Source of the DNA: Salinilacustrithrix sp034522155
Lineage (GTDB): Bacteria; Actinomycetota; Acidimicrobiia; Acidimicrobiales; Salinilacustritrichaceae
Length of the DNA stretch: 64,000 nucleotides
Direction: 5' to 3'
Assembly (NCBI GenBank): GCA_034522155.1
Contig: JAXHLP010000013.1
Span: 134,203-198,202, forward strand
Shown here one piece after another: positions 1 to 6,545 of the stretch (positions are counted from its first letter, which is position 1; each line of letters begins with the position of its first letter). The notes under the pieces were generated by a model. The model worked only from the letters and a program-made list of their open reading frames with translations, was not told the origin of the DNA and searched no databases. The translations under genes were made by a program, and so were the position numbers.

Positions 1-46
1 CCTCCGCAGGCCCGACGCCTCGCCTGAGCCGACCATAGGAGCGCTC

Positions 47-1216
47 GTGCCAGGCCCCTTTCCTTCCGCACTCGTTTCCCCGCCGCGGCCGTCGGCGCGC
101 ACCTTCGGCATGCTCGGGACCTACCCGCCGACCACCTGTGGCATCGCCACCTTCTCCGCCGCGCTCTCCGCCGGCCTCGTCGCCGAGGGTCACTCCGTCG
201 ACGTGGTGCGGGTCGCGCCGTGCCCGGGCCTCGACGATCCGCTGGTCCTCGCCTCGCTGACCGGCCCGCCGGGCCCGTGGGGAAGTGGGGTCGAGGTCCT
301 CAACCGCACCGATGTCGCCATCGTGCAGCACGAGTACGGCATCTACCCCGGTGCCGACGGGGACGACCTGCTCGCCGTGCTGGACCAGGTACAGGTGCCG
401 ACGGTGGTCGTGGCGCACACGGTGCTGCGCGAGCCGACCCCGGGGCAGCGGCGGGTGCTCACCGAGGTCTGCGCCGCGGCCGATGCAGTCGTGGTCATGA
501 CCCGCAGCGGGCGTGACGGGCTGATCGAGCAGTTCGGTGTCGACGCATCGAAGACCCACGTCATCGCGCACGGGGCAGCGACACCATCCGCCGCCACCCG
601 ATCCTCCAGCACGCGCAGCCGACCGCGCCTGCTCACCTGGGGTCTGCTCGGCCCCGGCAAGGGCATCGAGTTCGCGATCGACGCGCTCAGCGAGCTGGCC
701 GGCATGCACCCGTGCCCCGAGTACGTCATCGCCGGTGCCACCCACCCGAAGGTCAAGGCGCGATCGGGCGAGCAGTACCGCAACATGCTGATCCAGCGGG
801 CCTGGGCATCCGGCGTCGCACCGCAGGTCTCCTTCGACGGCGCCTACCGCGACCTGCCGGCGCTGACGGAGTTGATCACCTCGGCCGATCTGGTCGTGCT
901 GCCGTACGACTCCGACGAGCAGGTCACCTCCGGGGTCCTGGTCGACGCCGTCGCCGCAGGCCGACCGGTGGTCTCGACGTCGTTCCCCCACGCGGTGGAG
1001 CTTCTCGGGTCCGGCGCCGGGATCGTGGTACCCCAACGCGACCCTGGTGCCCTCGCATCGGCCATCGGCTCCGTGCTGACCGATCCGACCATGGCGGCTG
1101 ACATGGCCGCCGAGGCGCAACGCCTGGCGCCCGGTCTCTCGTGGGGCGCCGTCGCCGCGGAGTACGCCGGTCTCGCCGAACAGCTCGCCCCCGTTCACCG
1201 GGGCGCGAACCGATGA
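47..1216 (+). CDS. GT4-family glycosyltransferase
   Basis: A 389-residue protein that probably transfers a sugar from a nucleotide-sugar donor in the cytoplasm; the acceptor is unknown. The N-terminal half carries the TYPPTTCGIATF motif (residues about 25-36) of a GT-B subgroup. The C-terminal half has the donor-site pattern around EQVTSGVLVDAVAAGRPVV, with the usual glycine-rich tail. Length is normal for the family. The GTG start at 47 is preceded by a TAGGAGC ribosome-binding site at 36-42. The stop overlaps the next start in an ATGA at 1213, so this gene headed an operon whose second member is now deleted. Fold assignment is firm; substrate is not. Confidence 0.85.
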   Translation: MPGPFPSALVSPPRPSARTFGMLGTYPPTTCGIATFSAALSAGLVAEGHSVDVVRVAPCPGLDDPLVLASLTGPPGPWGSGVEVLNRTDVAIVQHEYGIYPGADGDDLLAVLDQVQVPTVVVAHTVLREPTPGQRRVLTEVCAAADAVVVMTRSGRDGLIEQFGVDASKTHVIAHGAATPSAATRSSSTRSRPRLLTWGLLGPGKGIEFAIDALSELAGMHPCPEYVIAGATHPKVKARSGEQYRNMLIQRAWASGVAPQVSFDGAYRDLPALTELITSADLVVLPYDSDEQVTSGVLVDAVAAGRPVVSTSFPHAVELLGSGAGIVVPQRDPGALASAIGSVLTDPTMAADMAAEAQRLAPGLSWGAVAAEYAGLAEQLAPVHRGANR

Positions 1217-1474
1217 CCGCCGCTCCACTCGCCCTCCCGGCACCCCCGCGCCGAGGCCGTCACCGGTGACCAGCGATGGGGCCGTGGCGTCGACCTCGCC
1301 ATCGGCTGGTTCCTCGGCGACAACGACGTCGGCTGCCCGATGGGGGACGTCGAGACGGGCGGGGGCTACGACGGGCTCCACGCCACCGGTCCGAACCTGA
1401 ACCAGGGTGCCGAGTCCACCCTGGCGCTCATCGCCACGTTGCAGCACGCCCGCAGCCGGGCGCTCGGCTCGTGA
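1213..1474 (+). pseudogene. Internally deleted partner of the GT4 gene
   Basis: An ATG at 1213 overlaps the GT4 stop and opens a frame that ends after 18 codons at 1269. In another frame, about 1271-1474 encodes a C-terminal tail containing GWFLGDNDVG, GGGYDGLHATGPNLNQG and AESTLALIATLQHA, ending in TGA at 1472. This tail matches the end of a large protein commonly encoded next to such glycosyltransferases, whose middle (several hundred residues) is absent here. I infer an internal deletion that joined the first codons to the last 70 or so. The product cannot be functional. Confidence 0.65.
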
Positions 1475-1523
1475 CGACCGGCGACCTGGCGGTACGCCAG
1501 CCGCTGAGGTGACCTGCCTCGGA

Positions 1524-1544
1524 TGTGCCCATGACGTGCCCACG
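1524..1544. repeat. Integration-scar repeat, copy 1
   Basis: The 21-bp sequence tgtgcccatgacgtgcccacg recurs with two or three differences at 16790-16810 and 51472-51492, always between a metabolic block and a toxin-antitoxin locus. Read on the minus strand it encodes a VGT.WA-type peptide often seen at integrase gene ends. I interpret the copies as leftovers of integrated elements. Confidence 0.5.
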
Positions 1545-1566
1545 CTGATCGGGCCGCCTCACCCGC

Positions 1567-1887
1567 CTACACGGGCTCACCGGATCGCTCGTCGCGAAGT
1601 ATCCGCTCGACCGCGACCCGAAGCCGCGGACCGTCGCGATCGACCACACCCCGCACCAGGTCGAGGTTCACGTCCGGATAGGCATGGATCAGGCGGTTCC
1701 GCATCGCCACGATGTCTGTCCACGGCACCCCGGGATGTTGTGCTCGCATTTCGTCGCTCACGTTCGCCGCTGCTTCACCGACGATCTCGATCCACCGAAC
1801 GATCGCTGCGGCCAGCACCTCATCGGCGCGGAGCGCGTCGACACCGGCTGGACGATGTTCCTCGACTTTGCCGAGGAACTCGACCAT
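1567..1887 (-). CDS. HepT-like toxin ribonuclease (HEPN, DUF86)
   Basis: A 106-residue helical protein of the HEPN superfamily, the toxin of MntA/HepT pairs. Known HepT proteins are RNases, or tRNA-targeting toxins silenced by AMPylation on the tyrosine of the motif by MntA. The RX4HXY motif is visible at R63, H68 and Y70 (RNRLIHAY). The gene follows the MntA-like frame on the same strand with a gap of about 24 bp, the usual order. The toxin looks intact while its antitoxin has lost its N-terminus. This could mean the antitoxin still works, the toxin is not expressed, or there is a sequence error. Confidence 0.8.
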   Translation of the reverse strand: MVEFLGKVEEHRPAGVDALRADEVLAAAIVRWIEIVGEAAANVSDEMRAQHPGVPWTDIVAMRNRLIHAYPDVNLDLVRGVVDRDGPRLRVAVERILRDERSGEPV

Positions 1888-1911
1888 GTCCCGCAGTCGG
1901 TCGATCGCGAC

Positions 1912-2142
1912 TCACAGCGCCACTGCGTCGGTGAGCACCCGCTCGCGAACGTGCGGACGGAGCTCGTCATCGGTCACGACATCGACCGAACGCCCGAGGA
2001 GCTTCTCGAGGTCGGCGATGAGACCACCGAGGTCGAGCAGCGACCGACCAGGTTCGAACGCAACCAGCAGATCGACGTCGCTGAGGCTGCTTCCTGTCCC
2101 CCGTGCGACAGATCCGAAGACCCGGACATCGCCAGCGACGCG
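1912..2142 (-). pseudogene. MntA-like nucleotidyltransferase antitoxin, 5'-truncated
   Basis: The frame encodes FGSVARGTGSSLSDVDLLV, the GS-x-DxD signature of minimal nucleotidyltransferases, and continues to a stop at 1912-1914, just upstream of HepT. An in-frame TGA at 2143-2145 sits only five codons before VRVFGS, and no ATG, GTG or TTG lies between. The 20-30 residues that normally precede the motif are therefore missing or in another frame. About 76 residues remain of roughly 100. MntA antitoxins AMPylate the partner HepT. I read this as a truncated or frameshifted antitoxin. Confidence 0.65.
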
Positions 2143-2447
2143 TCACCCGGACATCCACCACCACCCTTGTTCACCTTCGACGAGAGCCCGAGGTGCGGGC
2201 AGGACGGTCCACGGGTTCAGTTCGTGGAACAGGAGCCGGGTGGTGGTCATGATCGTGTCGCAGAGATCACCCCGGAAGCGGGGGTGCGCCTGGTCGAGGC
2301 CGGCGGCGACGCAGTAGGGGTGGCCGAGGATCGACCGACCGCCGCTGACGACGCCGCCGCTGGTTGCGTAGCCGCCGGGGGTGACTGCGATGGTCGTGGT
2401 CGACAGCGCGAGCGCGGCGACCGTGCCCTGGCGGTTCTTCGGTACAT
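2143..2447 (-). pseudogene. Unrecognised small protein, frameshifted at its start
   Basis: Downstream of the cupin stop on the same strand, a purine-rich site (AAGAAGAGG) precedes an ATG at 2447. The ATG frame is soon lost. The frame one base away runs for about 100 residues to the stop at 2143 with strongly G/C-biased third positions, so it looks like true coding sequence. It contains GRSILGHPYCVAAGLDQ and MTTTRLLFHELNPW. I do not recognise the family. A single base loss right after the start codon would explain it. It would be the last gene of the cupin operon. Confidence 0.35.
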
Positions 2448-2459
2448 GGTTCCTCTTCT

Positions 2460-2945
2460 TCAGGCCACGGGTGCCGGCGGGGGGCCGAGCACCTCGATGG
2501 AGAACTGGGCGCACACCTCGGCGACGTGGGCCGGGTCGATGTCTTCGGGTTCGGGGAGCACCGCGTCGTCGGTCGGGCGGCCGAGGGCGGCGACGAAGCG
2601 CTCGAACTGGGCCGGGGTGGAGATCTGCAGGACCCGGGCGGTCTCGGAGCGGATCTGGAAGGTGTGAGGTCGGCCCCGGGGAAGCCACACGACCGCGCCG
2701 TCGCCGTAGACGCCCTCGGTGTCGCCGCACGAGAACCAGATCTCGCCCTCGATGACGTAGAACAGCTCGTCCTCGACGTCGTGGCGGTGCAGCGGCGGCC
2801 CGAAGTTCTTCGGGGCCAGGAACTCCATGACGGTCATCTGACCGTCGGTGTGCTCACTGGTCAGCTTGGCCGTGAACAGGTTGTTGAGGAAGTGGAAGTG
2901 TTCGCCGTCGCCCCGGGCGACGATCGTCGGGGATTGGAGGGTCAT
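2460..2945 (-). CDS. Cupin-domain protein
   Basis: A 161-residue single-cupin protein. The two cupin motifs are visible: PPLHRHDVEDELFYVIEGE (about residues 48-66) with the His-x-His and Glu metal ligands, and GDGAVVWLPRGRPHTFQI with the second His. This family includes small metal-dependent dioxygenases and sensory proteins; the substrate cannot be read from sequence. The ATG at 2945 is chosen over an upstream in-frame start because it begins just before the conserved domain. A 62-bp operator-like element lies 36 bp upstream and is repeated before the VOC/LuxR pair, so co-regulation is likely. Confidence 0.75.
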   Translation of the reverse strand: MTLQSPTIVARGDGEHFHFLNNLFTAKLTSEHTDGQMTVMEFLAPKNFGPPLHRHDVEDELFYVIEGEIWFSCGDTEGVYGDGAVVWLPRGRPHTFQIRSETARVLQISTPAQFERFVAALGRPTDDAVLPEPEDIDPAHVAEVCAQFSIEVLGPPPAPVA

Positions 2946-2980
2946 GGATCGGACGGTACGAATCGGGCGCTCCGGGGTAC

Positions 2981-3042
2981 ATCCCGCCATCGGGTGGACT
3001 TCGCCCTCAGCTGCGGGTACCCACCCCCACAGGTGGGGGATG
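2981..3042. promoter_or_regulatory. Long composite operator upstream of the cupin gene
   Basis: This 62-bp segment contains, in order, ATCCCGCCATCGGGTGG (2981-2997), CTGCGGG (3011-3017) and CCCACAGGTGGGGGATG (3026-3042). The same three blocks in the same order, spread over 60 bp, occur at 4490-4549 between the VOC and LuxR genes; the last 17 bp are identical. The blocks are dyads of C and G runs, consistent with several dimer sites. I infer that the LuxR-type protein encoded at 4584 binds here. Confidence 0.6.
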
Positions 3043-3057
3043 GGGCCTTGACACGAC

Positions 3058-3379
3058 GGCTGATCAGCAGCCGGTACCAGCGGTCACCGCCGGGATCGTT
3101 GGAGATCTGCTGATCGGTCAGACCGGTGAGCAGCGCGGTCCACAGATCGAGCAGTCGTGGCTCGGAAACACCGGCTGCGGCCATGGCCCGGCCTGCGCTC
3201 TGGAGTACTTCCTCGGCGATGGCGTACAGGCTGGGCGCACGCATCCCGACCCGCTCCGCCAGGTTGCGCAACGACAGCGCGACCAGACCGTCCTGGCGAC
3301 ACAGCTCCCATGCCGCGTCGAGGATCTCGCCCCGCGTCTGCTCTCGCCGACGATCGATCGCGCGTGCCGGTGCGCTCAT
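3058..3379 (-). pseudogene. TetR-family regulator, degenerate
   Basis: The N-terminus is a normal TetR helix-turn-helix, with GEILDAAWELC and LSLRNLAERVGMRAPSLYA. The tyrosine-helix region then jumps directly to a late C-terminal segment (LWTALLTGLTDQQISNDPGG), so about 80 residues of the ligand-binding core are missing. After RWYRLL the frame runs into the cupin operator region with no family resemblance. An intact member would be about 190 residues. I infer an in-frame internal deletion plus loss of the tail; DNA binding may survive but ligand response should not. Confidence 0.55.
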
Positions 3380-3469
3380 GAACCCGGTCCGAACAGTATT
3401 CGGTTTTCATCCAACAGCGTTCGGACCCGATGCCAACCGGGGCCGGCACCGCACCAGCGGCGACTGCAT

Positions 3470-3949
3470 TCATGTACCGATCGAGGATCCTCGTGCGTAG
3501 GCGTGGGCAGCGCGCACGAGTCGGGTGACCACGTCGCGTTCGTGGTCGTCGCGCGGTGCATAGACCATGACGGCGTTGGGTGGGATCTCGCCGCGGCGGG
3601 CCACCGGGTGTTGCTCGGCCCAACCGGCGGCGATGGCGTCGGCGACGAGGGTGGGCGGAAGCATCACGTGCAGGCTCTGGTCCTCGCCGGGATGCACGTG
3701 GGCGAACTCGGTGTCGACCATGAACGCATCGGGGGGTGCATCGACGGCGACGGGAAGGCACAGGGCGCGGGCACCGGGCACCGAGATCTGGCTCGCCCGT
3801 TCCTCGACGTCGGGCAGGGCGAAGATGTCGGCGGCGAGCAGGTCGCGCTGCACCGTGTCCTCGGGCTGTTGGTCGAGTTGGGTGTGCGGGTTGCTGGGTG
3901 TCGTCGCCGGCCGGGTGCCACGTCGGGTCGGGAGCCGATGCGGGTCCAC
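3470..3949 (-). CDS. Luciferase-domain (DUF5519-like) protein
   Basis: A 159-residue protein. Conserved features are PGARALCLP, EFAHVHPGEDQSLHVMLPP and IPPNAVMVYAPRDDHE, which I recognise as the small DUF5519 family annotated as luciferase-like; its biochemical role is unclear. The GTG at 3949 begins one base after the VOC stop, with AGGA upstream, indicating translational coupling. It therefore belongs to the operon starting at the divergent LuxR/VOC operator. Confidence 0.65.
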   Translation of the reverse strand: MDPHRLPTRRGTRPATTPSNPHTQLDQQPEDTVQRDLLAADIFALPDVEERASQISVPGARALCLPVAVDAPPDAFMVDTEFAHVHPGEDQSLHVMLPPTLVADAIAAGWAEQHPVARRGEIPPNAVMVYAPRDDHERDVVTRLVRAAHAYARGSSIGT

Positions 3950-3950
3950 G

Positions 3951-4409
3951 TCAGTCCTGCCCGAAGGCGATGAGCTCGACCTGGATGCCGTCGGGGTCCA
4001 GGAACGTGAGCAGCGAGATCGGCATCCCCTCCATCGGGTAGGCGCCCGAGTGAGCCACACCCTGCCGATCGAGATGGGCCGCCCACCGGTCGAGCGCCTC
4101 GACCGACTCGACCGAGAAACACACGTGATCGAGCCCGGTACGGGTGGCGTCGAACGACTCTCCCCCGTTGGCGGGATGATGGTCGAGCCCCACGTTCAGG
4201 GACATGTCCGAAGTGCCGAGCACCACGGCGTAGCCGCCCTGGTCGCTGTGATGGTGCGCCTCCTGGAACTGGCGTTGGAGACCGAGCACCCGCTCGTACC
4301 AAGCGCAGCTCGCCTCGACGTCGGTCACGGTGAGGCCCACGTGTTGGATTCCCGTCACCGCCGGCATGGTGGCCGCGTTCGTGTCGTGCTCCTCGGTCGT
4401 CGTCATCAT
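3951..4409 (-). CDS. VOC-family (glyoxalase/dioxygenase-fold) protein
   Basis: A 152-residue vicinal-oxygen-chelate protein. IQHVGLTVTDVEASCAWYE gives the first metal His and the beta-alpha-beta module. TGLDHVCFSVESVEAL starts the second module, and FLDPDGIQVELIAF supplies the C-terminal glutamate ligand. Members include glyoxalases, extradiol dioxygenases and resistance proteins; the substrate is unknown. The ATGATG start at 4409 follows an AGGGAGCG ribosome-binding site. Divergent from the LuxR gene, with the repeated operator in the shared upstream region. Confidence 0.85.
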   Translation of the reverse strand: MMTTTEEHDTNAATMPAVTGIQHVGLTVTDVEASCAWYERVLGLQRQFQEAHHHSDQGGYAVVLGTSDMSLNVGLDHHPANGGESFDATRTGLDHVCFSVESVEALDRWAAHLDRQGVAHSGAYPMEGMPISLLTFLDPDGIQVELIAFGQD

Positions 4410-4466
4410 CGCTCCCTCGTCGTGGGTGTGGTGATCGGACCGTACGAACCGCCGACACCGTGCAGA

Positions 4467-4549
4467 ATCCCGAGGTCGGGTGGAGCTCGATCCCCCATCG
4501 GGTGGCGTCGACCCCCCACCTGCGGGATGCACCCCACAGGTGGGGGATG
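4467..4549. promoter_or_regulatory. Composite operator between the VOC and LuxR genes
   Basis: Contains ATCCCGAGGTCGGGTGG (4467-4483), ATCCCCCATCGGGTGG (4490-4505), CTGCGGG (4520-4526) and CCCACAGGTGGGGGATG (4533-4549). The last three reproduce the element at 2981-3042 in order and spacing; the first is an additional palindromic copy. It lies 35 bp before the LuxR start and 58 bp before the VOC start, a good position for bidirectional control and autoregulation. Confidence 0.65.
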
Positions 4550-4583
4550 TCCACCCGGGACGGTCGCCCGTACCATCCAGCCC

Positions 4584-5651
4584 ATGGGGATCGCAGCCTT
4601 CACCGCCGCCCGCGACCGATTGCTCTCCGCGGAGGCAACGGCACTCGGCCCGGAGGACACCTGTTCCGAGATCGCCCGCGCCGTCGCTGCGGTCGCTCCC
4701 TACGAGGCCGCCGCGGTCATGACCACCGACCCGGACACCAATCTCCCCGCCGGAGGGATCGTCACCGGATTCGAGAGCGACCAGTGCGTCCCGTTCTGGG
4801 ACAACGAGCTCCTCGACCCCGACTTCAACAAGTTCAACGACCTCGCCCGCAGCACCGACCCGGTCGTCACCCTCGCCGAGGTGACCGACGGCGACCTGGC
4901 CCGCAGCCCCCGCTTCACCAAGCTCTACGAACCCTTCGGCGGCGTCGACGAACTGCGGATCGCGTTCGTGGCCGGCACGTCGTGCCTGGCCATCGCCGCC
5001 TTCGTCCGCTGCGCCGGCGAGCCGTTCACCACCACCGAGGTCCGCGACGTCCGCAACCTCGTCGTTCCCACCACCGCCGCGCTGCGCAACGCGCTCGGAC
5101 ACATGGGCGACCCGGTCACCCCGCACGGCCCGGTCGTCATCCTCCTCGACGGATCCGGCAACGTCCGGAGCCGATCCCACGGCGCCGACGAGGTCCTCGA
5201 GGACCTCCGCATCGACGTCGACGGCGACGGCGACCTCCCCGGCACGCTGATGATCGCGGCCGCCCGCGCCCGATCGAGCCGATCGTCGACCCGACTCACC
5301 ACACGCCTCCGAGGCCGCAGCGGCCGATGGGTGCGCGTCCACGTGACCCCGATGGACGGTGACGACACGGTCTCGGTCACCATCGACGCCGCCCGGCCCG
5401 GCGACCTGGTCCCGATCCTGCTCGACTCCTACGGCCTCACCGAACGAGAGACCGACATCGTCCTGCAGATCTGTCGTGGCGCCGCGACCAAGGAGATCGC
5501 CCGAGACCTGTCGATCTCGGTCCACACCGTGCGCGACCACCTCAAGACCATCTTCGACAAGGCCGGCGTCAACAGCCGCGGCGAGCTCGTTGCCCGCCTG
5601 TTCTCCAACCACGTCCTCGAATACTTCGAAGACACCATCGTCGCCCTCTGA
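4584..5651 (+). CDS. LuxR-type transcriptional regulator
   Basis: A 355-residue regulator. The C-terminal 65 residues are a LuxR helix-turn-helix: GLTERETDIVLQICRGAATK followed by EIARDLSISVHTVRDHLKTI. The N-terminal 250 residues look like a GAF/PAS-type sensory region, with no receiver Asp motif, so the ligand is unknown. The ATG at 4584 follows the composite operator at 4467-4549. The same element stands before the cupin gene, so I infer that this protein controls cupin, VOC, luciferase-like and its own gene. It is intact while the neighbouring TetR gene is degraded. Confidence 0.8.
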   Translation: MGIAAFTAARDRLLSAEATALGPEDTCSEIARAVAAVAPYEAAAVMTTDPDTNLPAGGIVTGFESDQCVPFWDNELLDPDFNKFNDLARSTDPVVTLAEVTDGDLARSPRFTKLYEPFGGVDELRIAFVAGTSCLAIAAFVRCAGEPFTTTEVRDVRNLVVPTTAALRNALGHMGDPVTPHGPVVILLDGSGNVRSRSHGADEVLEDLRIDVDGDGDLPGTLMIAAARARSSRSSTRLTTRLRGRSGRWVRVHVTPMDGDDTVSVTIDAARPGDLVPILLDSYGLTERETDIVLQICRGAATKEIARDLSISVHTVRDHLKTIFDKAGVNSRGELVARLFSNHVLEYFEDTIVAL

Positions 5652-5740
5652 CGACGCGCGGCGGCGAGCACACGAGCCGTGACAAGGACCGGGACCCGCT
5701 GCCTACAGTCGGGCGCTGCAGGATCGGGGCGATGACGTCT

Positions 5741-5792
5741 GACCTCTGCGTTCCGTGCGCAGTCGTTGGGCCGCGGGATGGACGCGGGATGG
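5741..5792. repeat. Integration-scar repeat related to a tRNA 3' half
   Basis: Positions 5741-5780 (gacctctgcg through ccgcgggatg) recur with about five differences at 16538-16577. The stretch 5773-5791 is identical to 51691-51709. The first part resembles, on the minus strand, the anticodon-stem to variable-loop section of a tRNA. The region between the LuxR stop and the Phd start otherwise holds nothing recognisable. Confidence 0.5.
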
Positions 5793-5897
5793 CAGGACCA
5801 ACGGAGAGCGGCGGTTCTCCCGCAAGTAGCGGTGTCCGGAATCGGACTTGGTGGGCGTCGAGAGGAACGGTCGGCGGGTTGGACGGAGGCGTGCGAT

Positions 5898-5917
5898 CTA
5901 GCCATACTTCTAGCCAT
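5898..5917. promoter_or_regulatory. Direct-repeat operator of the Phd/RelE module
   Basis: The octamer CTAGCCAT occurs at 5898-5905 and 5910-5917, 12 bp apart; the second copy contains the start codon. Antitoxins of this type usually bind repeats at their own promoter, so autoregulation is inferred. Confidence 0.5.
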
Positions 5918-6200
5918 GGCCTTGAGCGAGCATCTGTCCCTCGCAGACGTGAAGAACCGACTGTCTGAAGTTGTCGACAAGCTCCAACGCGAGCACGGCC
6001 GCGTCGTGGTGACCAAGCACGGACAACCGGCTGCCGTGATGCTCAACGTCGACGACCTGGAATCCCTCGAAGAGACGCTCGCGATCCTCAGCAATCCGAC
6101 GCTGATGGAAGCGATCCGTGACGGCGATGCCGACGTCGCCGCCGGCCGCACGGAGCGCCTCACGAAAGACGAGGCACTCGCTCGCATCTCCAAGAAGTGA
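5916..6200 (+). CDS. Phd/YefM-family antitoxin
   Basis: A 94-residue antitoxin. HLSLADVKNRLSEVVDKLQ and VVVTKHGQPAAVMLNVDDL are the typical Phd/YefM N-terminal DNA-binding fold. The charged C-terminal tail (TKDEALARISKK) would wrap the toxin. The ATG at 5916 matches the family N-terminus (MALSEHLSLADVK); the longer upstream frame has no resemblance. It overlaps the toxin start by 4 bp, a standard type II arrangement. Confidence 0.9.
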   Translation: MALSEHLSLADVKNRLSEVVDKLQREHGRVVVTKHGQPAAVMLNVDDLESLEETLAILSNPTLMEAIRDGDADVAAGRTERLTKDEALARISKK

Positions 6201-6472
6201 CAACGAACCCGTTCGAGATCGACTGGGCATCGAGTGCGCTCCGATCACTCAATCGCCTACCGGAAAGGATCGCGACCGCCTGCGTCGAGTTCGTCTACGG
6301 CGGACTCGCAGAGAACCCCCACCGGGTCGGGCGGACGCTCCGGTTCGATCTCGAGGGGAAGCACAGCGCTCGTCGCGGCGACTTTCGAGTCGTCTACGAG
6401 ATCGACGACGAGCATCGCGTCGCCACGGTTGTCGCGATCGATCACCGGAGCGACGTCTACCGGCCCCACTGA
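6197..6472 (+). CDS. RelE/ParE-family toxin
   Basis: A 91-residue basic toxin. IDWASSALRSLNRLPERIA, RFDLEGKHSARRGDFRVVYE and ATVVAIDHRSDVYRPH follow the RelE pattern of a Leu-rich helix, an RRGDxRVxY strand and a final HRxxVY strand. RelE toxins cleave mRNA on the ribosome; ParE relatives poison gyrase. The RRGDFRVVYE and DHRSDVYR features favour RelE. The GTG at 6197 overlaps the antitoxin stop. Confidence 0.9.
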   Translation: MTTNPFEIDWASSALRSLNRLPERIATACVEFVYGGLAENPHRVGRTLRFDLEGKHSARRGDFRVVYEIDDEHRVATVVAIDHRSDVYRPH

Positions 6473-6545
6473 TCGCTCCCTCTCGGAATCGGCGCATGCC
6501 ACGCAGGGCCGAAGCGGCCCGGACGGTCCCGATACCCTCGGTCCG

